A DNA stretch of 64,000 bases. Source: Malaciobacter mytili LMG 24559. GTDB lineage: Bacteria; Campylobacterota; Campylobacteria; Campylobacterales; Arcobacteraceae. The DNA lies in NCBI RefSeq assembly GCF_003346775.1, contig NZ_CP031219.1, positions 1,860,001 through 1,924,000 of the forward strand. The letters run 5' to 3'. The position numbers and the translations under genes were made by a program. Below the pieces are notes generated by a model, which did not search any database, was not told the origin of the DNA, and saw only the letters and a program-made list of their open reading frames with translations. Shown here one piece after another: positions 35,646 through 44,274 of the stretch. The stretch's first letter is position 1, and each line of letters begins with the position of its first letter.

Positions 35646-36209
35646 ATGGCGAAAACATTGATGAGATTTACAGGTGTTGGAGGACAAGGAGTTTTACTAG
35701 CTGGAGAGATTTTTGCTGCTGCAAAAATCAAAGCCGGAGGCTATGGACTAAAAACTGCCACATATACTTCACAAGTAAGAGGTGGTGCAACAGTTGTTGA
35801 TATTACTTTAGAAGATGAACCTATTTTATATCCATATGCAAATGATGGAGAAATTGATTTTATGTTATCAGTTGCTCAAATTTCATATGATCAGTTTAAA
35901 AATGGTGTAAAAGAAGGTGGAGTAATTGTAATAGAACCAAATTTAGTAAAACCAACAAATGAAGATAAAAAAAGATTTAAAATCTATGAAATTCCAATTA
36001 TTACTATTGCAAAAGAAGAGATAGGAAATGTAATTACACAATCTGTTTTAGCTTTATCAATAGCAAATTATATGACAAATGAAAGTGTAGATAATGAAAT
36101 TTTAAGACAAACAATGCTTTCAAAAGTTCCACAAAAAGTACATGAAATAAATAATAAAGCTTTTGATTTGGGATTAAAATATGCCAAAGAGGCAGTATTA
36201 AAAGATTAG
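35646..36209 (+). CDS. oorC: 2-oxoglutarate:acceptor oxidoreductase, gamma subunit
   Basis: A 187-residue subunit of the ketoacid oxidoreductase gamma family, recognised by FTGVGGQGVLLAGEI at the N-terminus and TSQVRGGATVVDI. It is the last gene of the operon, 9 bases after oorB, and ends at a hairpin shared with the convergent HD-protein gene. Confidence 0.93.
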   Translation: MAKTLMRFTGVGGQGVLLAGEIFAAAKIKAGGYGLKTATYTSQVRGGATVVDITLEDEPILYPYANDGEIDFMLSVAQISYDQFKNGVKEGGVIVIEPNLVKPTNEDKKRFKIYEIPIITIAKEEIGNVITQSVLALSIANYMTNESVDNEILRQTMLSKVPQKVHEINNKAFDLGLKYAKEAVLKD

Positions 36210-36227
36210 CCTTTTGGCTACTCTTTT
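36200..36227. terminator. Bidirectional terminator between oorC and HD-protein gene
   Basis: AAAAGA-T-TAGCC (36200-36211), TTTT loop, GGCTA-C-TCTTTT (36216-36227); 11 pairs with one mismatch. It covers the oorC stop codon and the end of the opposing gene. Confidence 0.7.
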
Positions 36228-36760
36228 ATATACTTTTCAAAATCTTGTATTTTCTTCTCTAATCTAGCAGACAAATATAAATTTGAGTTTTTTAAACAAG
36301 ATAAAATTAATCTAGCCTCTTTTAAATATGCTTTTTTCTTATTATTATCCCAATATGCAGGTGGTTCTTGTAAATTTGTAATTCTATCAGCAAGTTTTAC
36401 CATTTGAATTTCATAAGGTTGAGTTAAAATTCTATTTAAACTATCTGCCATTTGTTCATTTTTTGCTAATTGTTTATTTTTACTTAAAGATTCAACACCT
36501 TGGGCTACTTCTAAACCAAAAGCATCAAAAACTTCATCAAAAGTAGTATTTGTATCTTCTATTACATCATGTAATAAAGCACAAGTTATTGCCAAATCAG
36601 ATTTTTTTTCATCCATTTTTGATTCTACTGCTGCATGAATAACTTCCATAGCAACACTACAAAGATGAGTTAAGTAAGGTAACTCTTTTGGTGTTTTTTG
36701 CTCACCATGAGCTTTTGCAGCAAAAGTTAAAGCTTTTAAATAATTTTCTTGTGAAAACAT
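36218..36760 (-). CDS. HD-domain protein resembling small (p)ppGpp hydrolases
   Basis: A 180-residue stand-alone HD-domain protein. Metal-binding residues are expected in KAHGEQKTP, THLCSVAMEV and LLHDVIEDTN, the same spacing as in the hydrolase half of SpoT/RelA and in MESH1-type small alarmone hydrolases. There is no synthetase or regulatory domain. It may degrade (p)ppGpp or another nucleotide; activity is inferred. It sits directly downstream of the exonuclease gene with no gap. Confidence 0.72.
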   Translation of the reverse strand: MFSQENYLKALTFAAKAHGEQKTPKELPYLTHLCSVAMEVIHAAVESKMDEKKSDLAITCALLHDVIEDTNTTFDEVFDAFGLEVAQGVESLSKNKQLAKNEQMADSLNRILTQPYEIQMVKLADRITNLQEPPAYWDNNKKKAYLKEARLILSCLKNSNLYLSARLEKKIQDFEKYIKE

Positions 36761-37573
36761 CTATCTTCCCCTTATTTCTTTATTTATTATATTATTTGAT
36801 TTAGAAAATAAAATTAAATCTTCAGTTGTTTTTACATCTTGGGGTAAATTTTTTAAAGATTCTTCTAAAATATATGTAGTGCTTAAAGCATCACTATAAG
36901 CTCGATGATGATTATCTATATTTATATTTAAAAGTTCCTTTAAAAAACCTAGCCCATATCTTTGTGCATCAATTGTTCTTCTTGCAAGGGCAATTGTACA
37001 AAGTTTTCTATTTTCTAATTTTCCTAAATCATATTTTAAAAAAGAATTAGAAATAAAATTATAATCAAACTTTATATCATGTGCCACAAAAACATCATCT
37101 GATAAAAATAATTTAAATTCTTTAAGTACATTTTGAATTCTAGGTGCATCTTCTAACATTCTTGGGGTTATATTTGTAACTTCTTGAATATATTTTGGAA
37201 CATCTCTTGCATAAACTAAAGAGTCAAAACTATCTATTATTTTACCTTCTTTATATTTTACTGCACCTAGTTCTATTATTTGACCTTTATTTACATCTGA
37301 ACCATTTGTTTCAATATCTACTACACAAAAAGTTTGATTATAAAAAGCTGTTTTTGATGTTTTTAAATAGATATAATCTCCTTTTAATTCTATAGGAAAA
37401 CCATTTGATAATAGTAGTTCCATCTCTAATTCTGGATTATCAAAAAAAGTATCTTTAAAACCATCTAAAGTATCTAGAAATTCTTCTAGTTTCATATCAT
37501 TTATATTTAGTTTTTGTGTTAATCTATCAATATTTGATAAGTTTTCTTTTGATTTTTTCTTTTTAGATTTCAT
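36761..37573 (-). CDS. DnaQ-like DEDDh 3'-5' exonuclease
   Basis: A 270-residue protein. An N-terminal extension of about 85 residues, including a Lys-rich start, precedes an exonuclease domain with DIETNG (Exo I), HDIKFDYNF (Exo II) and HHRAYSDAL (Exo III with the DEDDh His). It resembles epsilon-type proofreading or RNase T-like nucleases. Whether it is the replicative epsilon subunit is not clear. It overlaps trpF by 11 bases. Confidence 0.85.
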   Translation of the reverse strand: MKSKKKKSKENLSNIDRLTQKLNINDMKLEEFLDTLDGFKDTFFDNPELEMELLLSNGFPIELKGDYIYLKTSKTAFYNQTFCVVDIETNGSDVNKGQIIELGAVKYKEGKIIDSFDSLVYARDVPKYIQEVTNITPRMLEDAPRIQNVLKEFKLFLSDDVFVAHDIKFDYNFISNSFLKYDLGKLENRKLCTIALARRTIDAQRYGLGFLKELLNINIDNHHRAYSDALSTTYILEESLKNLPQDVKTTEDLILFSKSNNIINKEIRGR

Positions 37574-38153
37574 TTGCTGCTTTTACAAACTCTTTCATTT
37601 TTTCTTTATCTTTTTTACCTTTTGAAGCTTCCACCCCACTGCTTACATCAATGCCATAAAAATTATAGCCTTTTAACTCTTTTAAGTTTGAAGCAGTTAA
37701 GCCACCAGCTAAGATAAGTTTTGAGCAATCAACATCTTTAAACCACTCTAAAGCTACTCTTTTGCCAGCTCCTCCAAAACCTTCAACAAAAGCATCAACT
37801 AAATAATAGTTCTCATCTAAATCTTCTAAATCCTCTTTACAGTTTGCTCTTATAACTTCAATATATTTTATATTTAAATTATCAAATTCTGTATTATCTT
37901 CATCATCTATAATTTGAGCTAATTGCATATTTGTTAAGTGGCAAATATCATTTATATGCTTTGAAGACTCATTTACAAAAAGACCAACTGTTTGAATAAA
38001 AGGAGGAAGTTTATCGACAATTTCTTTTGCTTTTTTTACTTCAATATACCTAGGACTTTTTTCATAAAAAACAAAACCTAAAGCATCTGCACCTGCATTT
38101 ATCGCATCAAGTGCATCTTCTAAATTAGTAATTCCACAAATTTTAATTCTCAT
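37563..38153 (-). CDS. trpF: Phosphoribosylanthranilate isomerase
   Basis: A 196-residue TIM-barrel enzyme of tryptophan synthesis. The N-terminal MRIKICGITNLEDA carries the catalytic Cys, and DAFVEGFGGAGK contains the Asp acid; the C-terminal GIDVSSGVEASKGKKD is the phosphate loop. It is unlinked to trpC. It leads an operon with the exonuclease and HD-protein genes. Confidence 0.94.
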   Translation of the reverse strand: MRIKICGITNLEDALDAINAGADALGFVFYEKSPRYIEVKKAKEIVDKLPPFIQTVGLFVNESSKHINDICHLTNMQLAQIIDDEDNTEFDNLNIKYIEVIRANCKEDLEDLDENYYLVDAFVEGFGGAGKRVALEWFKDVDCSKLILAGGLTASNLKELKGYNFYGIDVSSGVEASKGKKDKEKMKEFVKAANEI

Positions 38154-38220
38154 ATGACAACTTTAATTGATTTTTTCGGATTATATCATTTTATATTTAA
38201 TTTTAACTATTTTTCATATC

Positions 38221-38249
38221 TTGACTGACTTTTTTTTTAAATGTATAAT
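38221..38249 (+). promoter_or_regulatory. Strong sigma-70 type promoter for orphan response regulator
   Basis: TTGACT (38221-38226), a 17-base spacer and TATAAT (38244-38249). The start codon is 36 bases farther on, with AAAGGA before it. A -35 this close to consensus is unusual in Campylobacterota, whose promoters mostly rely on the -10 and AT-rich spacing. Confidence 0.7.
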
Positions 38250-38284
38250 TGTATTAAGGTAAGTGTCTTTTTAAAGGATTACAA

Positions 38285-38764
38285 ATGGATAATTTTAAAA
38301 TATTAATTGTTGATGATAATAAATTAAATATTTATTCATTAAAACTTTTAATTGAAGATAACTTTGATAATTTAGATATTTATGAAGCTTTAAGTGTAAA
38401 AGAAGCTTTTAAGATAATTGATACACAAAATATTCATTTAATTTTAAGTGATATTCAAATGCCCCAAATGGATGGCTTTGAATTTATAGAAAAATTACAC
38501 TCTTTTGATAAGTATAAAAATATTCCTATTATTTTTATTACTGGTATTTATAATGATTCAAAATATTTAAAAAAAGGGTATAAATTAGGAGCTATTGATT
38601 ATATTACAAAACCAATTGATGATGAAATTCTTACTTTAAAACTAAATAGTTATATGCAATTATTAAAAAAAGCCTCTAATGAAGAAAATGAGTATAAAAA
38701 TCTATTAGAAGATATGAAAAGAGAAGATAAAAAAGATGAAATATTAGAAAATCTTTATAAATAA
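38285..38764 (+). CDS. Stand-alone response regulator (receiver only)
   Basis: A 159-residue protein. The receiver domain (1-125) has VDDNKLN, phospho-acceptor Asp56 in LILSDIQMPQMDG, Thr in FITG and Lys in ITKPIDDE. The last 35 residues are charged and likely helical (KREDKKDEILENL), with no DNA-binding or enzymatic domain. No kinase gene is adjacent. It could be a CheY-like relay or partner a hybrid kinase elsewhere. It has its own strong promoter and a terminator. Confidence 0.88.
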   Translation: MDNFKILIVDDNKLNIYSLKLLIEDNFDNLDIYEALSVKEAFKIIDTQNIHLILSDIQMPQMDGFEFIEKLHSFDKYKNIPIIFITGIYNDSKYLKKGYKLGAIDYITKPIDDEILTLKLNSYMQLLKKASNEENEYKNLLEDMKREDKKDEILENLYK

Positions 38765-38782
38765 GAGGTAATACCTCTTATT
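38760..38782. terminator. Bidirectional terminator between response regulator and rpe
   Basis: A perfect 10-bp inverted repeat, AATAAGAGGT (38760-38769) and ACCTCTTATT (38773-38782), with a 3-base loop. It contains or touches both stop codons of the convergent genes. Confidence 0.75.
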
Positions 38783-39425
38783 ATATTTGTAAACTTTTTA
38801 TAGCTTTTGAATAATCATCACTTCCAAAAACATAACTTCCAGCAACAACCACATCTACACCTGCTTGTTTAAGTTCAGCAATATTTTTATCATTTACTCC
38901 ACCATCAACTTCAATAAGACAATTTGGATTTCTTTTATTGATAAGTTCTTTTAGCTTTTTTGCTTTTTCAACAACACTTGGAATAAATTTTTGTCCACCA
39001 AATCCAGGATTAACAGACATTAATAAAACCATATGTAAATCTTCAAGTAGATATTCAATACTTTCAGGAGTTGAATGAGGGTTTAATACAATTGCAGGTT
39101 TAATTCCATAATCTTTTATTTTTTGAATAAGCCTATGAGGATGTTTCTCACTTTCAATATGAAAAGAGATATATTCTGGTTTACATGGAGCAAATAAATC
39201 CACAAAAAAAGTATTATTTTCAACCATTAGATGTATATCTAAAGGTTTTGTTGCAGCCTTTGCCACAGGATTTACTACAACTGGTCCAATTGTCATATTT
39301 GGAACAAAATGACCATCCATTACATCAACATGAATTAAATCACAACCACCATCACATATAGCTTTTATCTCTTCATCAAGTTTTCCAAAATTTGCAGATA
39401 GTATAGAAGGTGCTACAAGCATCAA
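38781..39425 (-). CDS. rpe: Ribulose-phosphate 3-epimerase
   Basis: A 214-residue TIM-barrel epimerase of the pentose phosphate pathway. Motifs APSILSANFGKL, HVDVMDGHFVPNMTIGP, VNPGFGGQKF and EVDGGVND give the metal and catalytic residues. The first two codons are both Met; either can be the start. Normal length. Confidence 0.95.
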   Translation of the reverse strand: MMLVAPSILSANFGKLDEEIKAICDGGCDLIHVDVMDGHFVPNMTIGPVVVNPVAKAATKPLDIHLMVENNTFFVDLFAPCKPEYISFHIESEKHPHRLIQKIKDYGIKPAIVLNPHSTPESIEYLLEDLHMVLLMSVNPGFGGQKFIPSVVEKAKKLKELINKRNPNCLIEVDGGVNDKNIAELKQAGVDVVVAGSYVFGSDDYSKAIKSLQI

Positions 39426-39491
39426 ATAACCTTTAATAATTAATTTTTGGGGATTATAACATTGTTTTTCTTGAAAAACTATTTTAAAAAA

Positions 39492-41837
39492 TTATAGCTT
39501 TTCAAATTTAGGATTCCACTGCAACCACTCCTCTTGTACATCATCATATAAAGGAAATTTTGACATTTGTTTTGCTCTTTGTTTATATTGCGTTGGAGTT
39601 ACTAAAGAAATACCACCAGTTAATAATGTCTCTAAAGTCTCTGTTGAAATTTTTACACCTAAAAGGCTAATTTTCATACCAAAAGCAGTAGCATTATAAA
39701 AAATAGAATTCTCCCTTACTAAGTTTTTAAACTCTTTATCAATATATAATTGCAATTGAACATTTGTACCATCTTTTGAAAGCTTATATTTTTCCACAAC
39801 TCCAATTTGAAGTTGTCTATAAAATACAGGCGAATTTTCTTTTAATGAGCTTTTTCGTTTTGCATTTACAACTATTCTTAAGCCATCATTATTAAATCTT
39901 TTTTCATTATAAATCTCTTCTAGGTTTTTATAAAAAGGGAAATTATAAAATTTATTGACTTTTTTTGCTTCTTCATTTAAAGTAATAAATGAAATACCAC
40001 CTTTTACTAACCTATCTAAAGGTTGAGTATTTATATTTAATTTACTTAATGAGAAGTCTATATTTAAACTATCTAAAGCATAAAATTTTGTACTTTCATT
40101 TATAAAATTAGCAAAGTTTTCAAATACAAAAATCTCAACATCAATTTTTGAAGTTTTTTCATTGTAAATTTTAGAAAGCACCTTACCAGCTTCTACTCCT
40201 TTAAAATAGATATTATTTGAAGTAGCTATTAAATTTGCATCATCTAAACTAATAGTAAATCTTTTTGCTTTTTGTTGTAGATATTTTTCTTCTAACATCT
40301 GTTTATAACTTGAAAAAAGTTCAAATCTATTTATAGTTCTTTTAGTCTTTAAATTTGGTGTTTCAAAAGCTATTGAAGAGTTAATAAAACCATTTAAAGG
40401 AGCTGTTTTAAAAGAGATATTATCAATATTTGCATTTATTTCAATGGGAGATTGAGCATAAAAAATTGAACTATCATTAACTAAATATTTATACTCTTTA
40501 AAAATTTCTGCTTCAACTCTTAACTCATCACTATTTTTAAATAATTTTTTATTTTTTACTTTACCTACTTCTATATTTTTAAAGTATATTGGTGCATTTT
40601 CAGAAATATTTATACTATCTTTGGTTTTTAAAACTATATTATAAACACTTTTTGCAATTGATTTATCATTTAAAGTATATATATCATCCACTTTACTTAA
40701 TTTATTTGTAGTTTTAGTAACTTTTATATAATTACCCTTTACAAGAGTAGATAAACCTTCAATATTTTCCAATGAAAAGCTAGGTTTTACTAACTCAAAA
40801 TAAGGTTTATACTCTAAAATAGAACTAAACTCTTTTTTTAGTTTTATAAAAATATAGCCTATTTTTTCATTTGGTAAATATTTTAAATCATCAACAAAAC
40901 CTATTTCAATTCCATTATAAAAAACTTTACTAAACTCAACTTCTAAATTATGTCCTTGATTAGACTGTAAAACTAAATAATCTTTTAAATAAGCAATTTC
41001 ATCTTTACTATCATATAACTCAAATACTTTTTTTGTATTTTTTAGACCCTCTTCTTGTGAATTTGAATCAAATTGTATTCCCCCAGCAATAAGAGAAGCT
41101 AAAGTATCAATTTTAAATCTAATTCCTGATAGAGTTGCTTTTAAATCCACTCCACTTATATTCCAAAAATTACTACTTTGTTTAACTAAACTTTTATATT
41201 TATCTTCTATAAAAATAGTATATAAAATATCATTTTTTACTAAATTCTTTTTTACTATTTTTCCAACTACAAAACTTTTATATAAAACCGGAGCACCTAC
41301 TTCTAAACTGCCTTTTGAAGATTTTAAAGTTAAAAAAAGTCCCTCTTCAAAATAATCAATAGGTTTTTCATTACTTGCTTGAAAAATATATCTTTTAGGT
41401 AACTTTTTTATCTCTTCTACACTTTTAACTTTAGGCATAGCTTCTATATATATACCACTTAAAATAGTATTTAATCCTGAGATTTCAGTAATAGTTGCTT
41501 TTGGTTCAACTTTCCAAAACATTGTGCCTTTTCTTGTAACTAAGTCAAGAGCTTGTTTATGAACTGATATTTTTACTAAAAACTTATCAATATTATTTAT
41601 ATCAACTTCAATACTAGAAATAACTCCTATTTTAATACCTTTATATTTTAAAGGTGTTTTTCCTGATACAAGTCCTTCTGCATTATCAAAATAAATACTT
41701 ATTTCTTCACCTTGTTCATCAAAATGTTTATATACCATTATAGAAGAGATAAGTAAGGCTATAAAAGGTAATAGCCAAATAATAAATACAATTTTTTTAC
41801 TTTTTTTTACACTCTCATATTTAATTTCTTCATTCAT
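39492..41837 (-). CDS. Multi-MCE-domain lipid transport protein (LetB/PqiB-like)
   Basis: A 781-residue protein with one N-terminal membrane helix (about residues 17-36) and six MCE/MlaD repeats, each with a G/N-x-P-[VI]-x-[YF]-[KR]-x-x-x-[VI]-G-x-[IV] core, for example TPLKYKGIKIGVI, APVLYKSFVVGKI, APIYFKNIEVGKV and SPVFYRQLQIGVV. PqiB has three such domains and LetB (YebT) seven. Such proteins stack into a tube that carries lipids across the periplasm. The ATG at 41837 follows AAGGA; the frame is open farther up. It is immediately preceded by two PqiA-like genes. Confidence 0.88.
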   Translation of the reverse strand: MNEEIKYESVKKSKKIVFIIWLLPFIALLISSIMVYKHFDEQGEEISIYFDNAEGLVSGKTPLKYKGIKIGVISSIEVDINNIDKFLVKISVHKQALDLVTRKGTMFWKVEPKATITEISGLNTILSGIYIEAMPKVKSVEEIKKLPKRYIFQASNEKPIDYFEEGLFLTLKSSKGSLEVGAPVLYKSFVVGKIVKKNLVKNDILYTIFIEDKYKSLVKQSSNFWNISGVDLKATLSGIRFKIDTLASLIAGGIQFDSNSQEEGLKNTKKVFELYDSKDEIAYLKDYLVLQSNQGHNLEVEFSKVFYNGIEIGFVDDLKYLPNEKIGYIFIKLKKEFSSILEYKPYFELVKPSFSLENIEGLSTLVKGNYIKVTKTTNKLSKVDDIYTLNDKSIAKSVYNIVLKTKDSINISENAPIYFKNIEVGKVKNKKLFKNSDELRVEAEIFKEYKYLVNDSSIFYAQSPIEINANIDNISFKTAPLNGFINSSIAFETPNLKTKRTINRFELFSSYKQMLEEKYLQQKAKRFTISLDDANLIATSNNIYFKGVEAGKVLSKIYNEKTSKIDVEIFVFENFANFINESTKFYALDSLNIDFSLSKLNINTQPLDRLVKGGISFITLNEEAKKVNKFYNFPFYKNLEEIYNEKRFNNDGLRIVVNAKRKSSLKENSPVFYRQLQIGVVEKYKLSKDGTNVQLQLYIDKEFKNLVRENSIFYNATAFGMKISLLGVKISTETLETLLTGGISLVTPTQYKQRAKQMSKFPLYDDVQEEWLQWNPKFEKL

Positions 41838-41838
41838 A

Positions 41839-42438
41839 CTAATCCTTATCCCATAATTGTCTTGTATCAAAACTCTCCGTTGCAAGCATCGTCATTACTA
41901 CAACAATAGTAAAAGCAACAGCAGCAAGCCCTGCACTAATATTTGATAAATTTTCAAACTGTACCATAACTATCATCAAAGCAACAACAAAAATATCTAA
42001 CATAGACCATTTGCCAATAAATTTTATAATTCTATAATATCTAGTTGCATTTCTTGCAAGTTCTATTTTATTGTATTTTGTAATATATAATAAATAAAGT
42101 AATACTGCTAATTTAAATATAGGAACAGCGATACTAGCTACAAAAATTACAAAAGCTATTAAATAGGATTTTGTTTGAAAAAAATAAACTATTCCATCAA
42201 AAATAGTATTTGCTTCAATTACTCCTAAAGTTGTCACATACATCATGGGAAGCAAGTTTGCTGGTACTAAAAAAATAATAGCTATTATGCTAAAACTTAG
42301 AGTTTTAAGTAAAGAGTATTCATCTCTTTGTTTTAATTTACTATTGCATCTTGGACAAATTTTTACATCAATAGTTGATACCTTTGAACAATGGGAACAT
42401 AATACCAATCCTAAATCTTTATCACTTTTGTAATTCAT
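41839..42438 (-). CDS. PqiA-domain membrane protein (second half of a split LetA/PqiA)
   Basis: A protein of about 199 residues with an N-terminal zinc ribbon (CSHCSK then CPRCNSK) and four membrane helices of the PqiA domain (VPANLLPMMYV at the first helix). E. coli LetA and PqiA contain two such units in one chain; here each unit is its own gene. Several ATGs exist between 42456 and 42438; I chose 42438 because GGA lies 6 bases upstream. The stop is 1 base before the MCE gene start. It should form the inner-membrane base of the lipid conduit. Confidence 0.83.
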   Translation of the reverse strand: MNYKSDKDLGLVLCSHCSKVSTIDVKICPRCNSKLKQRDEYSLLKTLSFSIIAIIFLVPANLLPMMYVTTLGVIEANTIFDGIVYFFQTKSYLIAFVIFVASIAVPIFKLAVLLYLLYITKYNKIELARNATRYYRIIKFIGKWSMLDIFVVALMIVMVQFENLSNISAGLAAVAFTIVVVMTMLATESFDTRQLWDKD

Positions 42439-43039
42439 CATCATTCCATACATCATAAGGATTAAATAAAGACATAGTTAAAAACATCATTATTAAAAAG
42501 CCTAAAAAGAAATAAAAGCCTAAGCCTATACTTAAAGTTGCCATTTTTTGAAGTTTAATAATAGAGACAATAATACTTATCATATAAACTTCAGCCATTT
42601 GCCACTCTAAAAGATGCTCATAAAATTTTAAAGGTTTAGAGACAAATCTTGCATCTTTTCCTAATTTTAAAGGTATTAAAATAGATAAGATTAATATTAA
42701 CATACAAAAAGGAGTAATTACCCCAATAAAAGTTATTAATATTGAAATAGCCGTATAGCCATTGCTAAAAAATATTAGAAGTGTCTCCACTAAAGTAGTA
42801 GTTTGCTTTAATTCCAAAATTTCTAAACTTAATAATGGTAAAAAAATAGCTGGAAAAAAAAGAATTATTGAAGTTATTGCAAAAAGTAAAACAACTTGAT
42901 AATCCTGCCCAAATCTATACACTATTGCATTACATCTTGGACAATGAAATTGATGTTTATAATCTACTTTTGGCTTATTTAATACTAAGCCACAATCTTT
43001 GCAAATTGTAATGTTCTCTAAGTTTTCAGACAATAACAT
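42422..43039 (-). CDS. PqiA-domain membrane protein (first half of a split LetA/PqiA)
   Basis: A 205-residue protein with a zinc ribbon (CKDCG then CPRCN) and four helices of a PqiA domain (FFPAIFLPLLSLEIL at the first helix). It overlaps the second PqiA-like gene and both precede the MCE protein, the standard letAB or pqiAB order. Two intact zinc ribbons and separate starts argue against a recent frameshift. It is divergent from the RND adaptor gene. Confidence 0.85.
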   Translation of the reverse strand: MLLSENLENITICKDCGLVLNKPKVDYKHQFHCPRCNAIVYRFGQDYQVVLLFAITSIILFFPAIFLPLLSLEILELKQTTTLVETLLIFFSNGYTAISILITFIGVITPFCMLILILSILIPLKLGKDARFVSKPLKFYEHLLEWQMAEVYMISIIVSIIKLQKMATLSIGLGFYFFLGFLIMMFLTMSLFNPYDVWNDDELQK

Positions 43040-43129
43040 TCCTTCTTTTAATATAACATACTATATTATAATAATCATAAAAATAATTTAAATGTAACCT
43101 TTGAGTACAATATAAAAAAAAGGCTTAAT

Positions 43130-44266
43130 ATGACTATTTTAAAGCAATTACTTCTAAGTATCTCAATCATCTCTCTTATTGTATTATTTTCTGGTTGTCA
43201 AGAAAGTAAAAAGGAAGAAAAGCCGGCTGTAAATATAACACCTATTAAAGTAAAAGTACATACATTAAAAAAACAAACCTATCCAATTTGGGTTGATTTT
43301 TCAGGAAAAACTGAAGCTTTTAAAAATGTTTCTATTACTTCAAGAGTAACAGGAGAACTTCAAAAACGATATTTTGAAGCAGGACAAACTGTTAAAAAAG
43401 ATCAACTTTTATTTAAAATTGATGATAGTAAATATAAAAGTATAGTTGAGCAAAAAAATGCTACTTTACAAAAAGATAAAGCAAGTTTAAATCTTGCAAT
43501 AGCAAATGTAAATAGATATGAGCCATTAGTAAAAAAAGGGCTTGCACCAAAAGAAAAACTTGATCAATTAATAGCTGAACAAAAGCAGTTAAAAGCTGTT
43601 GTTGATGCTGATATTGCAGCACTTAAACAAGCAAAATTAGATGTGGATTATACTCAAATCAAAGCAACTATTGATGGAGTTATTGGAAAACCTTTAGTAG
43701 ATATAGGAAATATGATAAATGCTTCAAATACTGTTTTAGCAAAAATTGTCCAAAGTAATCCTTTATATGTAAACTTTAATCCAAGCAGTGATGAAGTAGC
43801 ACTTATAAAAAGGTATAGTTCTCAAAAAGATTCTCCTGTTGAAGTTATACAAACAGAAAATAGCTATAAAACAGTAAAAGCAAAAGGATATGTGGATTTT
43901 ATAGATAATGTTACAAATGAAACTACTGGAACAGTAGCTATGAGAGCCATAATTAATAATAATGAAAAATTACTTTTCCCTGGAACTTTTGTAGAAATAA
44001 GATTATTTATAACAGATAAAATAGAAATAATTGCAGTAAATCCAAATAATCTAGGACAAAATCAACTGGGTTCTTATGTTTTAATAGTAAATGATAAAAA
44101 CCAAATAGAAACTAGACAAGTAGAAATTAAATTTAGCAATAATAATTTAGTAATTATAGAAAGTGGATTAAAAGAAGGAGATAAAGTTGTTGTAAGTGAT
44201 ATAACAAAACTAAGAAATAGTTTAGTTGTAGAACCAATAGAAGTAGAAAATCCAATAAAAAAGTAG
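43130..44266 (+). CDS. RND efflux periplasmic adaptor (AcrA/MexA family)
   Basis: A 378-residue lipoprotein (signal ending FSGC) and membrane fusion protein. It has the lipoyl halves (GELQKRYFEAGQTVKKDQLLFKID and DVDYTQIKATIDGVIG), an alpha hairpin with the AKEKLD-type hydrophilic tip (APKEKLDQLIAEQ), and the beta barrel region with FPGTFVEIRL. It links the pump to TolC across the periplasm. First gene of a four-gene operon. No TetR-type regulator is adjacent. Confidence 0.93.
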   Translation: MTILKQLLLSISIISLIVLFSGCQESKKEEKPAVNITPIKVKVHTLKKQTYPIWVDFSGKTEAFKNVSITSRVTGELQKRYFEAGQTVKKDQLLFKIDDSKYKSIVEQKNATLQKDKASLNLAIANVNRYEPLVKKGLAPKEKLDQLIAEQKQLKAVVDADIAALKQAKLDVDYTQIKATIDGVIGKPLVDIGNMINASNTVLAKIVQSNPLYVNFNPSSDEVALIKRYSSQKDSPVEVIQTENSYKTVKAKGYVDFIDNVTNETTGTVAMRAIINNNEKLLFPGTFVEIRLFITDKIEIIAVNPNNLGQNQLGSYVLIVNDKNQIETRQVEIKFSNNNLVIIESGLKEGDKVVVSDITKLRNSLVVEPIEVENPIKK

Positions 44267-44274
44267 GATAAGTT

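Noticed and set aside
41839-43039. Frameshifted single letA/pqiA gene
   Set aside because: Both parts have full zinc ribbons, four helices, their own start codons and a normal short overlap, so two genes are the simpler reading.
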